The notes under the pieces are model-generated. The model saw nothing but the letters and a program-made list of their open reading frames with translations. It did not search any database and was not told the origin of the DNA. Shown piece by piece: positions 52,300-62,566 of a stretch of 64,000 bases of DNA (positions are counted from its first letter, which is position 1; each line of letters begins with the position of its first letter). The stretch is from Burkholderiales bacterium (lineage in GTDB: Bacteria > Pseudomonadota > Gammaproteobacteria > Burkholderiales > Burkholderiaceae_C), in the NCBI GenBank assembly GCA_030603635.1, contig JAUVXK010000002.1, forward strand, positions 21,155-85,154, in the 5' to 3' direction. The translations under genes and the position numbers were made by a program.

Positions 52300-55058
52300 G
52301 CGCGGTCTCCCGTGGCGTGGTCGGCCGACCCGTCGGCCGGCTCATGATTCAAAGGCAGATCGAAGCCGAAACAGGCCCCCCGATCGTCGGTGCTGCGCAA
52401 CCACATGCGACCGCCGAAGTGCTCGACGATCTGGCGGCTGATGGGCAGGCCAAGGCCAGTCCCCTGCGGACGGCTCAGGCCGTCGCCCCCCTGACGGAAC
52501 TTCTCGAAAACCAGTTCCTGCTCCTCTTGGGGCACCCCGGGACCATTGTCCCGCACCTCCACCACCACCCGACCGGTCTGAACGTACATCCGGACCTGCA
52601 CCACCCCGGTCTGCCGGGGCACGAACTTCGCGGCGTTGGAAATCAGGTTCAGCATGACCTGGGTCAGGCGGTCGGCATCGGCACGGATCGGCACCGGGTC
52701 ACCGGGCAGGTCCAGCTGCAGGCGGGCCTCTTTCTCGCGCAGCAATTCCGCCACTGTCTGCGCCGATTGCCGGACCAGCGCCACGAGGTCGAGCTCGGCG
52801 TTGTGCCATTCCGCATGACCGGACTCGATCTTCGCCATGTCGAGCACCTGATTGACGAGCCGGCTGAGTCGCTCGGATTCGGAAACGATGATGCCCAGGA
52901 AGCGCTTGCGATCCTCCAGCCGGATCTTAGGGTCTTCAAGGATCATTTCGGACAGGGCACGGATCGCCGTCAGCGGCGTGCGCAGCTCGTGCGTGACGGA
53001 GGACATGAAATCGTCTTTGAGCTTGTCCAGGCTCTTGAGCTGCTCGTTGGCGGCGCGCAGCTCCGCCGTGGCCAGTTCAAGCGAGCGCGACTTCTCTTCC
53101 AGCTCCTGGGAGTGGATGCGCAGCCGGGTGGCTTCTTCGAGGATTCCCATGACGTCATCGATATCGAGGGATTCTTCCTTTACCACCGAAGCCACCATGA
53201 CACGCGCCGACGCGCTGCCGATGGCACCCGCCAATTGCGTCTCGATGAACTGCACCAGCTGGGCATCGGCCTGGACCTGCTCCACGCGCTCGAGGCCTTG
53301 CCGGCGGGCATAGGCCTCGAGTTCGGACCGTGCCCGCTCCGGACCGAGGAAGCGCTCGGCCAGAGGCAGAAGATCGGCCAGGTGCGCCTGCCCACGCCAG
53401 AACACCGGGCGAGCCGAGCTGGTCCGGCCAAACACGTCGACAAACAGCAGCGCCTGGCTGGTTTCACGGGCCGACGGCGTCCGCCACAGCGACACCGCCA
53501 CATAGGCTCCGACGTTCAGCAGCATGCTCCAGAACAGCGAATGGGTGAGGTTGTCGAGACCGCCCAAGCCCAGGAATGCCTCGGGCCGAAGCCAGGGATT
53601 CCCGAACAGCCCATCGACCAGAAAGGCATCCGACATCCAACCCGACTTGGCGAGCGAAGGCAGCATGAGGGTGTAGGCCCACATGGCAAAACCGAGCACC
53701 AGTCCGGCCATCGCCCCTTGGCGGGTGCCGCCTTTCCAGTACATGCCGCCAAACAGCGCCGGGGCAAACTGAGCGACCGCCGCGAAACTGATGAGCCCGA
53801 TGCTGACCAGGGCGTAGGCCTCGCCAGCCAGGTGGTAGTAGGCATAGCCGAGCAACAGGATCAGCACGATGGCGGCACGCCGGATGTTGAGCAGCAGCCT
53901 CGTCAGATCCCGACCCTGCGCATGCATCCAGCGCTGCGTCCGCAGCAACACGGGCATGACCAGATCGTTGCACACCATGGTCGATACAGCGATCGCCTCC
54001 ACGATCACCATGCCCGTGGCCGCGGACAGTCCGCCTATGAAAGCCAGTAGGGCCAGTCCGTGCCAACCCTCGGCCAGGGGCAGCGACAGCACGAAAGTTT
54101 CGGGGTTCATCTGCCCGTCGCCAAAATAAAGTACCCCACCGAGCGCGATCGGCAACACGAACAGGTTGATCAGCAGCAGGTAAAGCGGAAACACCCAGGC
54201 CGCACGCTTGAGATGGCGCTCGTCCACGTTTTCCACCACCATCACCTGGAACTGCCGCGGCAGCAGGATCACCGAGAACATGGCCAGCAGGGTCAGTGTG
54301 AACCATTGGGCGTAGGCGAATGTGCGTCCCTCGCCCAGCTTGAGCAGGTTCGCCAGCTCCGGCACTTGCGCTGCCCGCTGGAAAATGTCGCCGACGCCGT
54401 TGAACAGGACATAAGACACAAACAGCCCCACCGCGAGGAAGGCCACCAGCTTGACCACCGACTCGAAGGCTATTGCCGCCACCATGCCCTCATGACGTTC
54501 GGTGCTGTCAAGGTGACGGGCACCGAACACCATGGTGAAGCCCGCCAGGGCCAGGGCCAGATAGAACGTGCTTTCCTGCCACCACGGCCGCGAGGACGCA
54601 AGCGGCTCGCCCAGCGGTGTGGTCAGCACGGCAAATCCCACCGAAATGCCCTTGAGCTGCAAAGCGATGTAGGGCACGATGCCGACGACCGTGATGAGTG
54701 TGACCAGTCCGGCCAGCAGGGGGCTTTTGCCGTACCGGCTGGAGATGAAGTCGGCGATCGAGGTGATGCGGTACGTTTTGGCAATGCGGATCATCTTGCG
54801 CAGCACCAGCCACGCCAGAATCATCGCCAGCATCGGCCCAAGGTAGATCGGCAGGAACCAGACACCGGAACTGGCCGCCCGCCCCACACTGCCGAAATAG
54901 GTCCACGCCGTGCAATAGACCGCCATGGACAGTGCATACACCCAGGGACTGCCGATGATCGATCGGCCCTGGCCGGCTCGCCAGTCGCCGTAATAGGCCA
55001 CGGCGAACAGCAGCAGCAGGTAAGCAAAGGAAACCGCTACGACAAGCAGGGGTGACAT
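52296..55058 (-). CDS. SSS-transporter-like sensor histidine kinase (CbrA/CrbS type)
   Basis: N-terminal SSS multi-TM domain, [18 protein letters not shown]-box, [10 protein letters not shown]-box, DNGPGVP / [10 protein letters not shown]-boxes; 4-bp overlap with the regulator. Confidence 0.9.
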   Translation of the reverse strand: MSPLLVVAVSFAYLLLLFAVAYYGDWRAGQGRSIIGSPWVYALSMAVYCTAWTYFGSVGRAASSGVWFLPIYLGPMLAMILAWLVLRKMIRIAKTYRITSIADFISSRYGKSPLLAGLVTLITVVGIVPYIALQLKGISVGFAVLTTPLGEPLASSRPWWQESTFYLALALAGFTMVFGARHLDSTERHEGMVAAIAFESVVKLVAFLAVGLFVSYVLFNGVGDIFQRAAQVPELANLLKLGEGRTFAYAQWFTLTLLAMFSVILLPRQFQVMVVENVDERHLKRAAWVFPLYLLLINLFVLPIALGGVLYFGDGQMNPETFVLSLPLAEGWHGLALLAFIGGLSAATGMVIVEAIAVSTMVCNDLVMPVLLRTQRWMHAQGRDLTRLLLNIRRAAIVLILLLGYAYYHLAGEAYALVSIGLISFAAVAQFAPALFGGMYWKGGTRQGAMAGLVLGFAMWAYTLMLPSLAKSGWMSDAFLVDGLFGNPWLRPEAFLGLGGLDNLTHSLFWSMLLNVGAYVAVSLWRTPSARETSQALLFVDVFGRTSSARPVFWRGQAHLADLLPLAERFLGPERARSELEAYARRQGLERVEQVQADAQLVQFIETQLAGAIGSASARVMVASVVKEESLDIDDVMGILEEATRLRIHSQELEEKSRSLELATAELRAANEQLKSLDKLKDDFMSSVTHELRTPLTAIRALSEMILEDPKIRLEDRKRFLGIIVSESERLSRLVNQVLDMAKIESGHAEWHNAELDLVALVRQSAQTVAELLREKEARLQLDLPGDPVPIRADADRLTQVMLNLISNAAKFVPRQTGVVQVRMYVQTGRVVVEVRDNGPGVPQEEQELVFEKFRQGGDGLSRPQGTGLGLPISRQIVEHFGGRMWLRSTDDRGACFGFDLPLNHEPADGSADHATGDRA

Positions 55059-55082
55059 GCAGACTCCGGTCCCTGAACCCGA

Positions 55083-55280
55083 TCAGTCGGGTGCCCGCTC
55101 CATGATCCAGGCCAGGGCCCCGATCAGGGCTGCCCAGAGCAAGAACAGGGCAAGGGGAAACAGCGGAATGCCCAGCCAGGTGACCTCCTGATCCCACAGG
55201 GCGATCAACGGAAAGTTGAACACCACGCCCGCTGCAAAGAACAGGGCCACCAGACGCTGGGACACCAGGGTTTCGTGCAT
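55083..55280 (-). CDS. Small (65 aa) membrane protein upstream of the sensor kinase
   Basis: METLVSQRLVALFFAAGVVFNFPLIALWDQEVTWLG-like two-TM peptide (MHETLVSQ start); same strand, 24 bp before the kinase start. Confidence 0.6.
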   Translation of the reverse strand: MHETLVSQRLVALFFAAGVVFNFPLIALWDQEVTWLGIPLFPLALFLLWAALIGALAWIMERAPD

Positions 55281-55399
55281 GGTTGTCTCCTTGATCACGA
55301 AGCGAGCCGGCCGGCTCCACGCCACGTCTGCAGCTATTGTGCACCGAACGGGCTTACCCCCCACTTACCGCCACCCCCTGCCAGACGGCATCGGCCAGC

Positions 55400-55422
55400 A
55401 AAAAGGGGCCACGAGGGCCCCT
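55400..55422 (-). terminator. Intrinsic terminator downstream of ppsA
   Basis: Minus strand AGGGGCC-ctcgt-GGCCCCTTTTTG. Confidence 0.75.
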
Positions 55423-55447
55423 GGAGATGCATCACAGGCGTGGTGCC

Positions 55448-57841
55448 TCAGGCACCGGCCAGCTTCTGCCAGGTGTCCACCACGCTGTCGGGGTTCAGGG
55501 AGATGGAGCTGATGCCCTCGTCCTTGAGCCACTGGGCGAAGTCGGGATGATCGCTGGGCCCCTGGCCGCAGATGCCGATGTACTTGCCCTGCGCACGGCA
55601 GGCCTGGATGGCCTGGCTGATGAGCGCCGTGACGGCCGGATCGCGCTCGTCGAAGTCGTGCGCCAGCAACTCCAGGCCGGAATCGCGGTCCAGGCCCAGG
55701 GTAAGCTGGGTCAGGTCGTTGGAGCCGATGGAGAAGCCGTCGAAGAACTGCAGGTACTGGGTGGCCAGGATGGCGTTGCTGGGGATCTCGCACATCATGA
55801 TGAGCTTGAGATCGTTCTCGCCCCGCTTGAGGCCGAACTTGCCCAGCAGATCGACCACGCGCTCGGCCTGCTTGAGGGTGCGCACGAAGGGCACCATGAC
55901 CTGCACGTTGGTCAGGCCCATGTCCTCGCGCACGCGCTTGAGCGCCTCGCACTCCATGGCAAAGGCTTCGCCGAACTCGTCGCTGATGTAGCGGGCTGCG
56001 CCCCGGAAGCCCAGCATCGGGTTTTCCTCGTCCGGCTCGTAGCGGCTGCCGCCGACCAGCTTGCGGTATTCGTTGCTCTTGAAGTCGGACAGACGCACGA
56101 TCACGGGCTTGGGCCAGAAGGCGGCGGCGATGGTGGCCACGCCTTCGGCCACCTTGTCCACGTAGAAGGCGCGCGGGCTGGCGTGGCCACGGGCCACGGA
56201 TTCCACGGCCTTCTTCAGGTCGGCGTCCACCTGGGGGTAGTCCAGGATGGCCTTGGGGTGCACACCGATGTTGTTGTTGATGATGAATTCCAACCGCGCC
56301 AGGCCAACGCCGCCATTCGGGATCTGGGCGAAGTCGAAGGCCAGTTGCGGGTTGCCCACGTTCATCATGATCTTCACGTCCAGTGCGGGCATCTCGCCGC
56401 GCTTGACTTCGGTGACCTCGGTTTCCAGCAGGCCGTCGTAGATGTGGCCGGTGTCGCCCTCGGCGCAGCTGACCGTGACCAGCGTGCCGTCCTTCAGGGC
56501 TTCGGTGGCGTCACCACAGCCCACCACGGCCGGGATGCCCAGTTCGCGCGCGATGATGGCGGCGTGGCAGGTGCGACCGCCCCGGTTGGTGACGATGGCG
56601 CTGGCGCGCTTCATCACGGGCTCCCAGTTGGGGTCGGTCATGTCGGTCACGAGCACGTCGCCAGGCTGGACCTTGTCCATTTCCGAGATGTTGTGCACCA
56701 GACGCACCGGACCGGTACCGATCTTCTGGCCGATGGCGCGGCCGGAAGCCAGCACAGCGCCCTTGCCCTTGAGCTTGTAGCGCATTTCCACCTGGCCAGC
56801 GGCCTGGCTCTTCACCGTTTCCGGGCGGGCCTGCAGGATGTAGAGCTGGCCGTCGTTGCCGTCCTTGCCCCACTCGATGTCCATGGGGCGGCCGTAGTGC
56901 TGCTCGATCACCAGCGCGTACTGGGCCAGCTGAAGCACATCGGTGTCGGTCAGGGAATAGCGGTTGCGCTGCTCCACCGGCACGTCCACGGTCTTCACCA
57001 GTTTCTTGCTGGCGGCCTTTTCTTCCGGGGTGCTGAACACCATCTGGATCAGCTTGCTGCCCAGATTGCGACGGATCAGCGCCTGCTTGCCCGCCTTGAG
57101 CATGGGCTTGTGCACGTAGAACTCGTCCGGGTTGACAGCACCCTGCACCACGGTTTCGCCAAGGCCGTAGCTGGAGGTGATGAACACCACGTCCTCGAAG
57201 CCACTTTCGGTGTCGATGGTGAACATCACCCCGGCCGCCCCCAGGTCAGAGCGCACCATGCGCTGAATACCGGCAGACAGGGCCACCTCGGCGTGGGTGA
57301 AGCCTTTGTGCACGCGGTAGCTGATGGCGCGGTCGTTGTACAGGCTGGCGAACACTTCCTTGATTTTGTGCAGGATTTCCTCGATGCCGTGCACGTTGAG
57401 GAAGGTCTCTTGCTGACCAGCGAAGGAGGCGTCTGGCAGGTCTTCGGCCGTGGCGGAGGAACGCACGGCGTAGGTGGCGGTGGTGCTACCGGCATTGAGC
57501 GTGTCGTAGGCCTCGTGGATGGCTTTTTCCAGATCGGCCGGGAACGGCTGGGCCTCGACCATGGCACGGATTTCGGCACCCACTTCGGCCAGAGCACGCA
57601 CGTCCTCGGTATCGAGCGCTTCGAGCTTGGCATGGATGCGTTCGTCCAGCCCATCGGCCTTGAGGAATTCGCGGAAGGCATGCGCCGTGGTGGCGAAACC
57701 GGTGGGCACGCGCACACCTTGCGGCAACTGCGAGATCATTTCGCCGAGGCTGGCGTTCTTGCCGCCGACGACCTCGACGTCGCTCATTCTGAGTTGTTCG
57801 AAGGGCACGACCAAGGCGGTCGGGCTGAACAGTTGGGACAT
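55448..57841 (-). CDS. ppsA: Phosphoenolpyruvate synthase
   Basis: [63 protein letters not shown]. Confidence 0.97.
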   Translation of the reverse strand: MSQLFSPTALVVPFEQLRMSDVEVVGGKNASLGEMISQLPQGVRVPTGFATTAHAFREFLKADGLDERIHAKLEALDTEDVRALAEVGAEIRAMVEAQPFPADLEKAIHEAYDTLNAGSTTATYAVRSSATAEDLPDASFAGQQETFLNVHGIEEILHKIKEVFASLYNDRAISYRVHKGFTHAEVALSAGIQRMVRSDLGAAGVMFTIDTESGFEDVVFITSSYGLGETVVQGAVNPDEFYVHKPMLKAGKQALIRRNLGSKLIQMVFSTPEEKAASKKLVKTVDVPVEQRNRYSLTDTDVLQLAQYALVIEQHYGRPMDIEWGKDGNDGQLYILQARPETVKSQAAGQVEMRYKLKGKGAVLASGRAIGQKIGTGPVRLVHNISEMDKVQPGDVLVTDMTDPNWEPVMKRASAIVTNRGGRTCHAAIIARELGIPAVVGCGDATEALKDGTLVTVSCAEGDTGHIYDGLLETEVTEVKRGEMPALDVKIMMNVGNPQLAFDFAQIPNGGVGLARLEFIINNNIGVHPKAILDYPQVDADLKKAVESVARGHASPRAFYVDKVAEGVATIAAAFWPKPVIVRLSDFKSNEYRKLVGGSRYEPDEENPMLGFRGAARYISDEFGEAFAMECEALKRVREDMGLTNVQVMVPFVRTLKQAERVVDLLGKFGLKRGENDLKLIMMCEIPSNAILATQYLQFFDGFSIGSNDLTQLTLGLDRDSGLELLAHDFDERDPAVTALISQAIQACRAQGKYIGICGQGPSDHPDFAQWLKDEGISSISLNPDSVVDTWQKLAGA

Positions 57842-57999
57842 GGTAGGACTCCAAAGTTAAAAAACCGGGAGCCACCCCGCCACCACCACCCCGGTCGTTG
57901 TTCTGTTGTGGGAGGTGCCGGAAGCCAGGCGACAAATCAGGATAATGGGCGTGATTGTAGGTCCTGGCCTCCTCAAAGCCGCATTTGACGCCTCCCACC

Positions 58000-58809
58000 A
58001 TGCCCCATCGCACCGCTTTCTTCATCTCCGACGGCACCGGCATCACAGCCGAAACCTTTGCCAAGGCCATCCTGGCCCAGTTCGAGATCGACCCGAAACG
58101 CGTGCGGCTGCCCTTCATCGACGATCCCGACAAGGCTTACCAGGCGGTGCGCCAGATCAACCACGCCGCCGAGGTGGACGGCCGGCGACCGCTGGTGTTC
58201 ACCACGGTGGTGAACATGGACGTGCTGGCCGTGCTGCGCGCGGAATGCAAAGGCATGCTGATCGACATGTTCGGCACCTTCATCTCGCCGCTGGAACAGG
58301 AGCTGGGGATCAAGTCGAACCACCGGGTCGGCCGGTTTTCCGACGTGTCCAAGAGTCAGGAGTACCACGACCGGATCGAGGCCATCAACTTCACGCTCGA
58401 CCACGACGACGGGCAGACGAACGAAGACCTGGAAAAGTCGGACGTGATCCTGGTGGGGGTGAGCCGCAGTGGCAAGACGCCCACATCGCTCTACCTGGCC
58501 ATGCAGTTCGGTCTGAAGGCGTCGAACTACCCGCTGATCCCCGAGGATTTCGAGCGGCGCGCCCTGCCGCCTGCGCTCGTACCGTTCAAGAAGAAGCTGT
58601 TCGGGCTGACCATCGACCCCTCACGCCTGAGCGAAATCCGCAACGAGCGGCGCCCCAACTCCCGATATGCCAGTCTGCAGAACTGCCGCTACGAGGTGTC
58701 GGAAGCCGAAGCCATGATGCGGCGTGCGGGCATACGCACCCTCTCCACGACCACCAAGTCGATCGAGGAGATCGCCACCATCATCCGCCAGGACCTGCAC
58801 CTGGAGTGA
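58000..58809 (+). CDS. ppsR: PEP synthetase regulatory protein (bifunctional kinase/pyrophosphorylase, DUF299)
   Basis: RTAFFISDGTGITAETFAKAIL, GVSRSGKTPTSLYLA; divergent from ppsA. Confidence 0.95.
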   Translation: MPHRTAFFISDGTGITAETFAKAILAQFEIDPKRVRLPFIDDPDKAYQAVRQINHAAEVDGRRPLVFTTVVNMDVLAVLRAECKGMLIDMFGTFISPLEQELGIKSNHRVGRFSDVSKSQEYHDRIEAINFTLDHDDGQTNEDLEKSDVILVGVSRSGKTPTSLYLAMQFGLKASNYPLIPEDFERRALPPALVPFKKKLFGLTIDPSRLSEIRNERRPNSRYASLQNCRYEVSEAEAMMRRAGIRTLSTTTKSIEEIATIIRQDLHLE

Positions 58810-58827
58810 GGCAGCGACGCCGACCCG

Positions 58828-59721
58828 TCACATCGGACTGGGCCGCGCGTGCACCGGCGATCGGTAGAAGTGCAGGATGCGCTGCACGTATTGCCGGGTT
58901 TCCTGGTATGGGGGCACCCCGCCGTGGCGGTCCACCGCCCCCTCCCCTGCGTTGTAGGCCGCAGACGCCAGTGCCACGTCGCCATTGAAACGGGCCAGCA
59001 ACCAGCGCAGATAGGCCAGACCTCCGCGCACGTTCTGCTCCGGATCGAACGCGTTGCGCACGCCAAACCGTGCTGCCGTATCGGGAATCAGCTGCATCAG
59101 GCCCTGGGCGTTCTTTGGCGAAACGGCATTGGGATCGAAGTTCGACTCGGCACGGGCGATGGCCAGGGCGAGCCGGTAGTCCACATCGAAACGGGGCGCG
59201 AGATGGCGAATCAGCCGCGCATGGCGCTGCTTGTCGCGCGGCAACGCCAGGATATAGCGTTCCACCACCTCTTCCGGCACGGCAGGCTCGACCTGCGGCT
59301 CCGGCGGCCGGGGAACGTCGAACACCGGAGCACGCCCGGTCAGCAGACAGTCGGGGAGCGCGTCGGCGAAGCCGGTCTGGGCCACCACCGCGGCCGCCCG
59401 CTCGTGGCCACGCTGGGCAGCCAGGGCCAGCAGGGAACGGGCCTCCAGGCGCCCCTGGGTGTCGTTCCGGTCCAGATAGAGACGGCCGAGCCGGTACTGG
59501 GCCTCGACGCTGCCAAACCGCGCAGCCGCACAGTAACGATCGGCGGCAACCAACGGTTCGTGACGAAGCTGAGCCTCGTAGCCTTCCTCGATCCAGCGTG
59601 ACAGCCGGGGCGGCTCATCGGTCCATTCGGGCGGACCGTCTGTGGGCAGTGTCATGGCCAAGGCCATGCACGACAGCCCGAGGCCGCCTGCAAAAACCCA
59701 CCATGATCGCCACATGTTCAT
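58828..59721 (-). CDS. Lytic transglycosylase (SLT domain) with Sel1-like repeats
   Basis: IARAESNFDPNAVSPKNAQGLMQLIPDTAARFGV...YNAGEGAVDRHGGVPPYQETRQYVQRIL. Confidence 0.9.
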   Translation of the reverse strand: MNMWRSWWVFAGGLGLSCMALAMTLPTDGPPEWTDEPPRLSRWIEEGYEAQLRHEPLVAADRYCAAARFGSVEAQYRLGRLYLDRNDTQGRLEARSLLALAAQRGHERAAAVVAQTGFADALPDCLLTGRAPVFDVPRPPEPQVEPAVPEEVVERYILALPRDKQRHARLIRHLAPRFDVDYRLALAIARAESNFDPNAVSPKNAQGLMQLIPDTAARFGVRNAFDPEQNVRGGLAYLRWLLARFNGDVALASAAYNAGEGAVDRHGGVPPYQETRQYVQRILHFYRSPVHARPSPM

Positions 59722-60092
59722 GCCTTCTTCTCGCGTTCCTTTTTCTTGAGGTCGATGCCGTGGGCATGGCGGCTGAGCGCAAAGGACGCGAAGATCTTCA
59801 TCCAGAGCGTAACGCCGGCCACCGCCATCCAGTCCTCACGGGACAGCGCCTGGAAGCCGAGCACCGCCACCAGCACCCCGACCATCACGATACCGCCGAC
59901 GAAATTGATCGCCATTTCGTACGGCGCATACCGCGCCGCGTTGGGAGGCGGAACGCCTTTCTTGAGGGCCACCTCGGAAAAATCGCGTCGAACCAGGATG
60001 CGCCACGCCCGGCGCAACCAGAAAAAAGCCACGGGAAACAGGGCCAGCAGGAACAGCCAGTCCAGGATGGGAATGCTCACGCCCCAGTTCAT
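59718..60092 (-). CDS. Conserved small membrane protein
   Basis: MNWGVSIPILDWLFLLALFPVAFFWLRRAWRILV, Lys-rich C-terminus; 4-bp overlap with transglycosylase. Confidence 0.65.
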   Translation of the reverse strand: MNWGVSIPILDWLFLLALFPVAFFWLRRAWRILVRRDFSEVALKKGVPPPNAARYAPYEMAINFVGGIVMVGVLVAVLGFQALSREDWMAVAGVTLWMKIFASFALSRHAHGIDLKKKEREKKA

Positions 60093-60191
60093 GTCGTTCG
60101 TCTTTCGTTGCAAAGGTCTCGGGATGAATTCTCCCCCAAAGCGCGTATGCGGCCAAGGGAGCCGGGCTCGGGGTCATTCGGAATCGCCATG

Positions 60192-60224
60192 AAAAAACCC
60201 CATCAGCCGCAAGGGCCGATGGGG
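60192..60224 (-). terminator. Intrinsic terminator downstream of the second symporter
   Basis: Minus strand CCCCATCGGCC-cttgc-GGCTGATGGGGTTTTTT. Confidence 0.85.
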
Positions 60225-60271
60225 CCAGGCCAGGGTCCACACGGGGTCACCGTGTGGACTGGACACACCAA

Positions 60272-62125
60272 TCAGTGACCGGTTGCAGCGCCAGCACCCT
60301 TGGGAGTACGGACGGCATCCACCATGGCAGCGATGTGCGACGGCACGGGGGCGGTCATCTTGCTGACCAGGAAGGCCACTGTGAAGTTCACGATCGCACC
60401 CACGGTACCGAAGGCTTCAGGGGTGATGGTGAAGAAGCTGTTGGCCCCACCGATCAGCTCCAGGTATTCGGTGCCACGGATGAAGAAGATCCCCTTGTGG
60501 GCGAACACATAGAACAGCGTGACCGACAGACCCGCCAGCATGCCGGCGGCAGCACCCTTGTCGGTGATGGTCTTGCTGAAGATACCCATCATCAGCGCCG
60601 GGAAGATCGTGGAGGCAGCAATACCGAAGGCCAACGCCACGGTACCGGCGGCGAAGCCCGGCGGGTTCAGACCGAGGTAGCCCGCCACGAAGATGGCGGC
60701 GGCCATGGAGATCTTGCCGGCCAGCAATTCGCCTTTCTCGCTGATGTCGGGCTTGATGGCACCCTTGATCAGGTCGTGCGAAATGGCGGAAGAGATCGCC
60801 AGCAGCAGGCCGGCAGCGGTGGAGAGCGCGGCAGCCAGACCACCGGCGGCGACCAGGGCAATCACCCAGTTCGGCAACTGTGCGATTTCCGGGTTCGCCA
60901 GCACGATGATGTCAGCGTTCACGGTCAGCTCGTTGCCTTTCCAGCCGGCGGCCTCGGCCTTGGCCAGGACGTCGGGGTTCTTGGTGGCGCTGTTGTAGAA
61001 CTGGATGCGGCCATCGCCGTTCTTGTCTTCCCAACGCAGCAGACCGGTGCGCTCCCAGCGCTTCTTCCACTCGGGGCGCTCTTCGTACACCAGGCTGGCT
61101 TCAGGGGCGAACAGGTCACCGCGCTGCTTGGCCACATCGGCGTTGATGATCAATTGCCCGGATGCGTCCTGGGTGATGCCGACGGCGGTGTTGGTGGTGC
61201 CGATCAGGTTCAGACGAGCCATGGCACCGACGGCCGGAGCGGTCGTGTACAGCAGGGCGATGAACACCAGGGCCCAGCCAGCGGAAGAACGGGCGTCGGC
61301 CACCTTGGGCACGGTGAAGAAGCGCACGATCACGTGAGGCAGACCGGCGGTACCGATCATCAGGGAGATCGTGTAGAACAGCATGTTGATGGTCGAACCG
61401 GCGGCCGTCGTGGTGTACTGGCCGAAACCGAGGTCGGTCACCACCTGGTCGAGCTTGGCCAGCAGCGACACGTCGGTACCGGCAAGGGTAGAGCCCAGGC
61501 CCAGCTGCGGCAGGAAGTTGCCAGTCAGGTTCAACGAGATGAAGAAGGCCGGCACCAGGTACGCCAGGATCAGCACGATGTACTGGGCCACCTGGGTGTA
61601 GGTGATGCCTTTCATGCCACCGAACACGGCGTAGGCGAACACGATGGCCATGCCGAGGTAGATACCGGTGTCGCTGGAGACGCCCAGGAAGCGGGCGAAG
61701 GTCACGCCCACACCGGTCATCTGGCCGATGATGTACACGACGGATGCCACCAGCAGACAGATCACGGCGACGTTGCGAGCGAACTGGGAGTAGTAGCGAT
61801 CACCGATGAACTCGGGCACGGTGAACTTGCCGAACTTGCGCAGGTACGGTGCCAGCAGGCAGGCCAGCAGCACGTAGCCACCGGTCCAGCCCATCAGGAA
61901 CACGGCGCCGCCGTAGCCCATGTTGGAGATCAGGCCAGCCATCGAGATGAAGGACGCAGCCGACATCCAGTCGGCGGCCGTGGCCATGCCGTTGGTGACC
62001 GGGTGCACGCCACCGCCGGCAACATAGAAGTCGGAGGTGCTGCCGGCACGCGCCCACACGGCAATGCCGATGTACAGCGCGAAGGTGGCACCCACCACGA
62101 GGTAGGTCAGGGTTTGGAGATCCAT
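60272..62125 (-). CDS. SSS-family sodium:solute symporter (ActP/VC_2705-like), short form
   Basis: 617 aa; GMATAADWMSAASFISMAGLI, GGLAAALSTAAGLLLAISSAISHDLIK. Confidence 0.92.
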   Translation of the reverse strand: MDLQTLTYLVVGATFALYIGIAVWARAGSTSDFYVAGGGVHPVTNGMATAADWMSAASFISMAGLISNMGYGGAVFLMGWTGGYVLLACLLAPYLRKFGKFTVPEFIGDRYYSQFARNVAVICLLVASVVYIIGQMTGVGVTFARFLGVSSDTGIYLGMAIVFAYAVFGGMKGITYTQVAQYIVLILAYLVPAFFISLNLTGNFLPQLGLGSTLAGTDVSLLAKLDQVVTDLGFGQYTTTAAGSTINMLFYTISLMIGTAGLPHVIVRFFTVPKVADARSSAGWALVFIALLYTTAPAVGAMARLNLIGTTNTAVGITQDASGQLIINADVAKQRGDLFAPEASLVYEERPEWKKRWERTGLLRWEDKNGDGRIQFYNSATKNPDVLAKAEAAGWKGNELTVNADIIVLANPEIAQLPNWVIALVAAGGLAAALSTAAGLLLAISSAISHDLIKGAIKPDISEKGELLAGKISMAAAIFVAGYLGLNPPGFAAGTVALAFGIAASTIFPALMMGIFSKTITDKGAAAGMLAGLSVTLFYVFAHKGIFFIRGTEYLELIGGANSFFTITPEAFGTVGAIVNFTVAFLVSKMTAPVPSHIAAMVDAVRTPKGAGAATGH

Positions 62126-62143
62126 TTTGTCAGGTCCTCTTGA

Positions 62144-62413
<270 letters not shown>

Positions 62414-62550
62414 CTCCTCGGAGTGATGCTTTGGTTGGGCGGCTTGGGGCCGCCACGCTTGAACACCGCAAAGGACTGCGATATTTCAGGACCCACTGTC
62501 GAGGGGCAGCCTTACAGCGAACTTATGGTTTGTAAGATTTGGCGACAAAA

Positions 62551-62566
62551 CTAGGGTAAGTCCTAG
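62551..62566. promoter_or_regulatory. Putative operator (inverted repeat) upstream of the DUF4212-symporter operon, overlapping the cobT stop
   Basis: CTAGG-gtaagt-CCTAG. Confidence 0.3.

Noticed and set aside
55337-57988. 883-aa plus-strand ORF exactly antisense to ppsA
   Set aside because: ppsA on the minus strand has unambiguous family motifs; the antisense translation is His/Gly/Val-rich with no recognisable domain, as expected from high GC third-position bias.
60254-62143. 629-aa plus-strand ORF antisense to the second symporter
   Set aside because: Shadow ORF in GC-rich DNA; the translation is low-complexity Gly/His/Gln-rich and the opposite strand encodes a clear SSS symporter.
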